Below, in pieces: positions 63,981 through 64,000 of a stretch of 64,000 bases of DNA (its first letter is position 1; each line of letters starts with the position of its first letter). The notes under the pieces were generated by a model. It worked only from the letters and a program-made list of their open reading frames with translations, made no database searches and had not been told where the DNA came from. Source of the stretch: Dendrolimus kikuchii (lineage: Eukaryota; Arthropoda; Insecta; Lepidoptera; Lasiocampidae). Position numbers and translations under genes: made by a program. The stretch lies in the NCBI GenBank assembly GCA_019925095.2, contig JAHHIN020000030.1:806001-870000 (forward strand). Direction: 5' to 3'.

Positions 63981-64000
63981 AAATCGTTATATTTTGGATA

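Overview
The window reads as animal, almost certainly lepidopteran (butterfly or moth), nuclear DNA. Coding exons are short, flanked by GT/AG splice sites and separated by AT-rich introns. The rest is dense mobile DNA of kinds known from Lepidoptera: Helitron-like elements ending in a hairpin plus CTAG, R1-, CR1/Jockey- and RTE-type LINE pieces, tRNA-derived SINEs, hAT miniatures and Penelope-like elements (PLEs). The species cannot be named from sequence alone.

Layout. (1) 2.8-16.1 kb, plus strand: a seven-exon Cdc25 (String) M-phase phosphatase gene, with a long N-terminal region carrying a D-box, a KEN box and many SP/TP sites, and a C-terminal catalytic domain with HCEFSLER. Its introns hold fold-backs, MITEs, Helitrons and a minisatellite. 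(2) 16.1-38.1 kb: no host gene seen. It holds a hAT element with 8-bp target duplications, a ~6.1 kb R1-clade LINE inserted into a Helitron-like repeat, TIR elements, a GT/GA-rich tandem repeat, a retroelement domain copy and a hAT element that starts 4 bp past the stop codon of the next gene. (3) 38.2-56.7 kb, minus strand: a seven-exon gene of unknown function (at least 493 aa, Ser/Lys/Glu-rich, apparently disordered). One of its introns contains a THAP-domain/P-element-transposase-like relic, another element carries a 1.4 kb PLE palindrome. (4) 56.7-64 kb: SINE-like copies, a Jockey-clade LINE end, a CR1-like LINE with an intact ~960-codon endonuclease/RT ORF, and a 5'-truncated R1-type LINE flanked by a 20-bp target duplication at the window edge.

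The two host genes are convergent. Nothing links them functionally except that one is a cell-cycle regulator. The most informative material is the mobile DNA: nested insertions give a relative chronology, and one Helitron insertion can be proven against an empty paralogous site inside the same window. The best candidates for new biology are the PLE palindromes with a hammerhead-like motif, the dispersed SINE-like family sharing the 3' end of the resident CR1-like LINE, a hairpin module of about 60 bp shared by otherwise different elements, and possible co-option of mobile DNA by the minus-strand gene (a TE-derived 3' UTR and an in-frame RTE-derived tail).

Exon borders were derived by reading frames and splice sites by eye; first exons and UTRs of both genes are unresolved.
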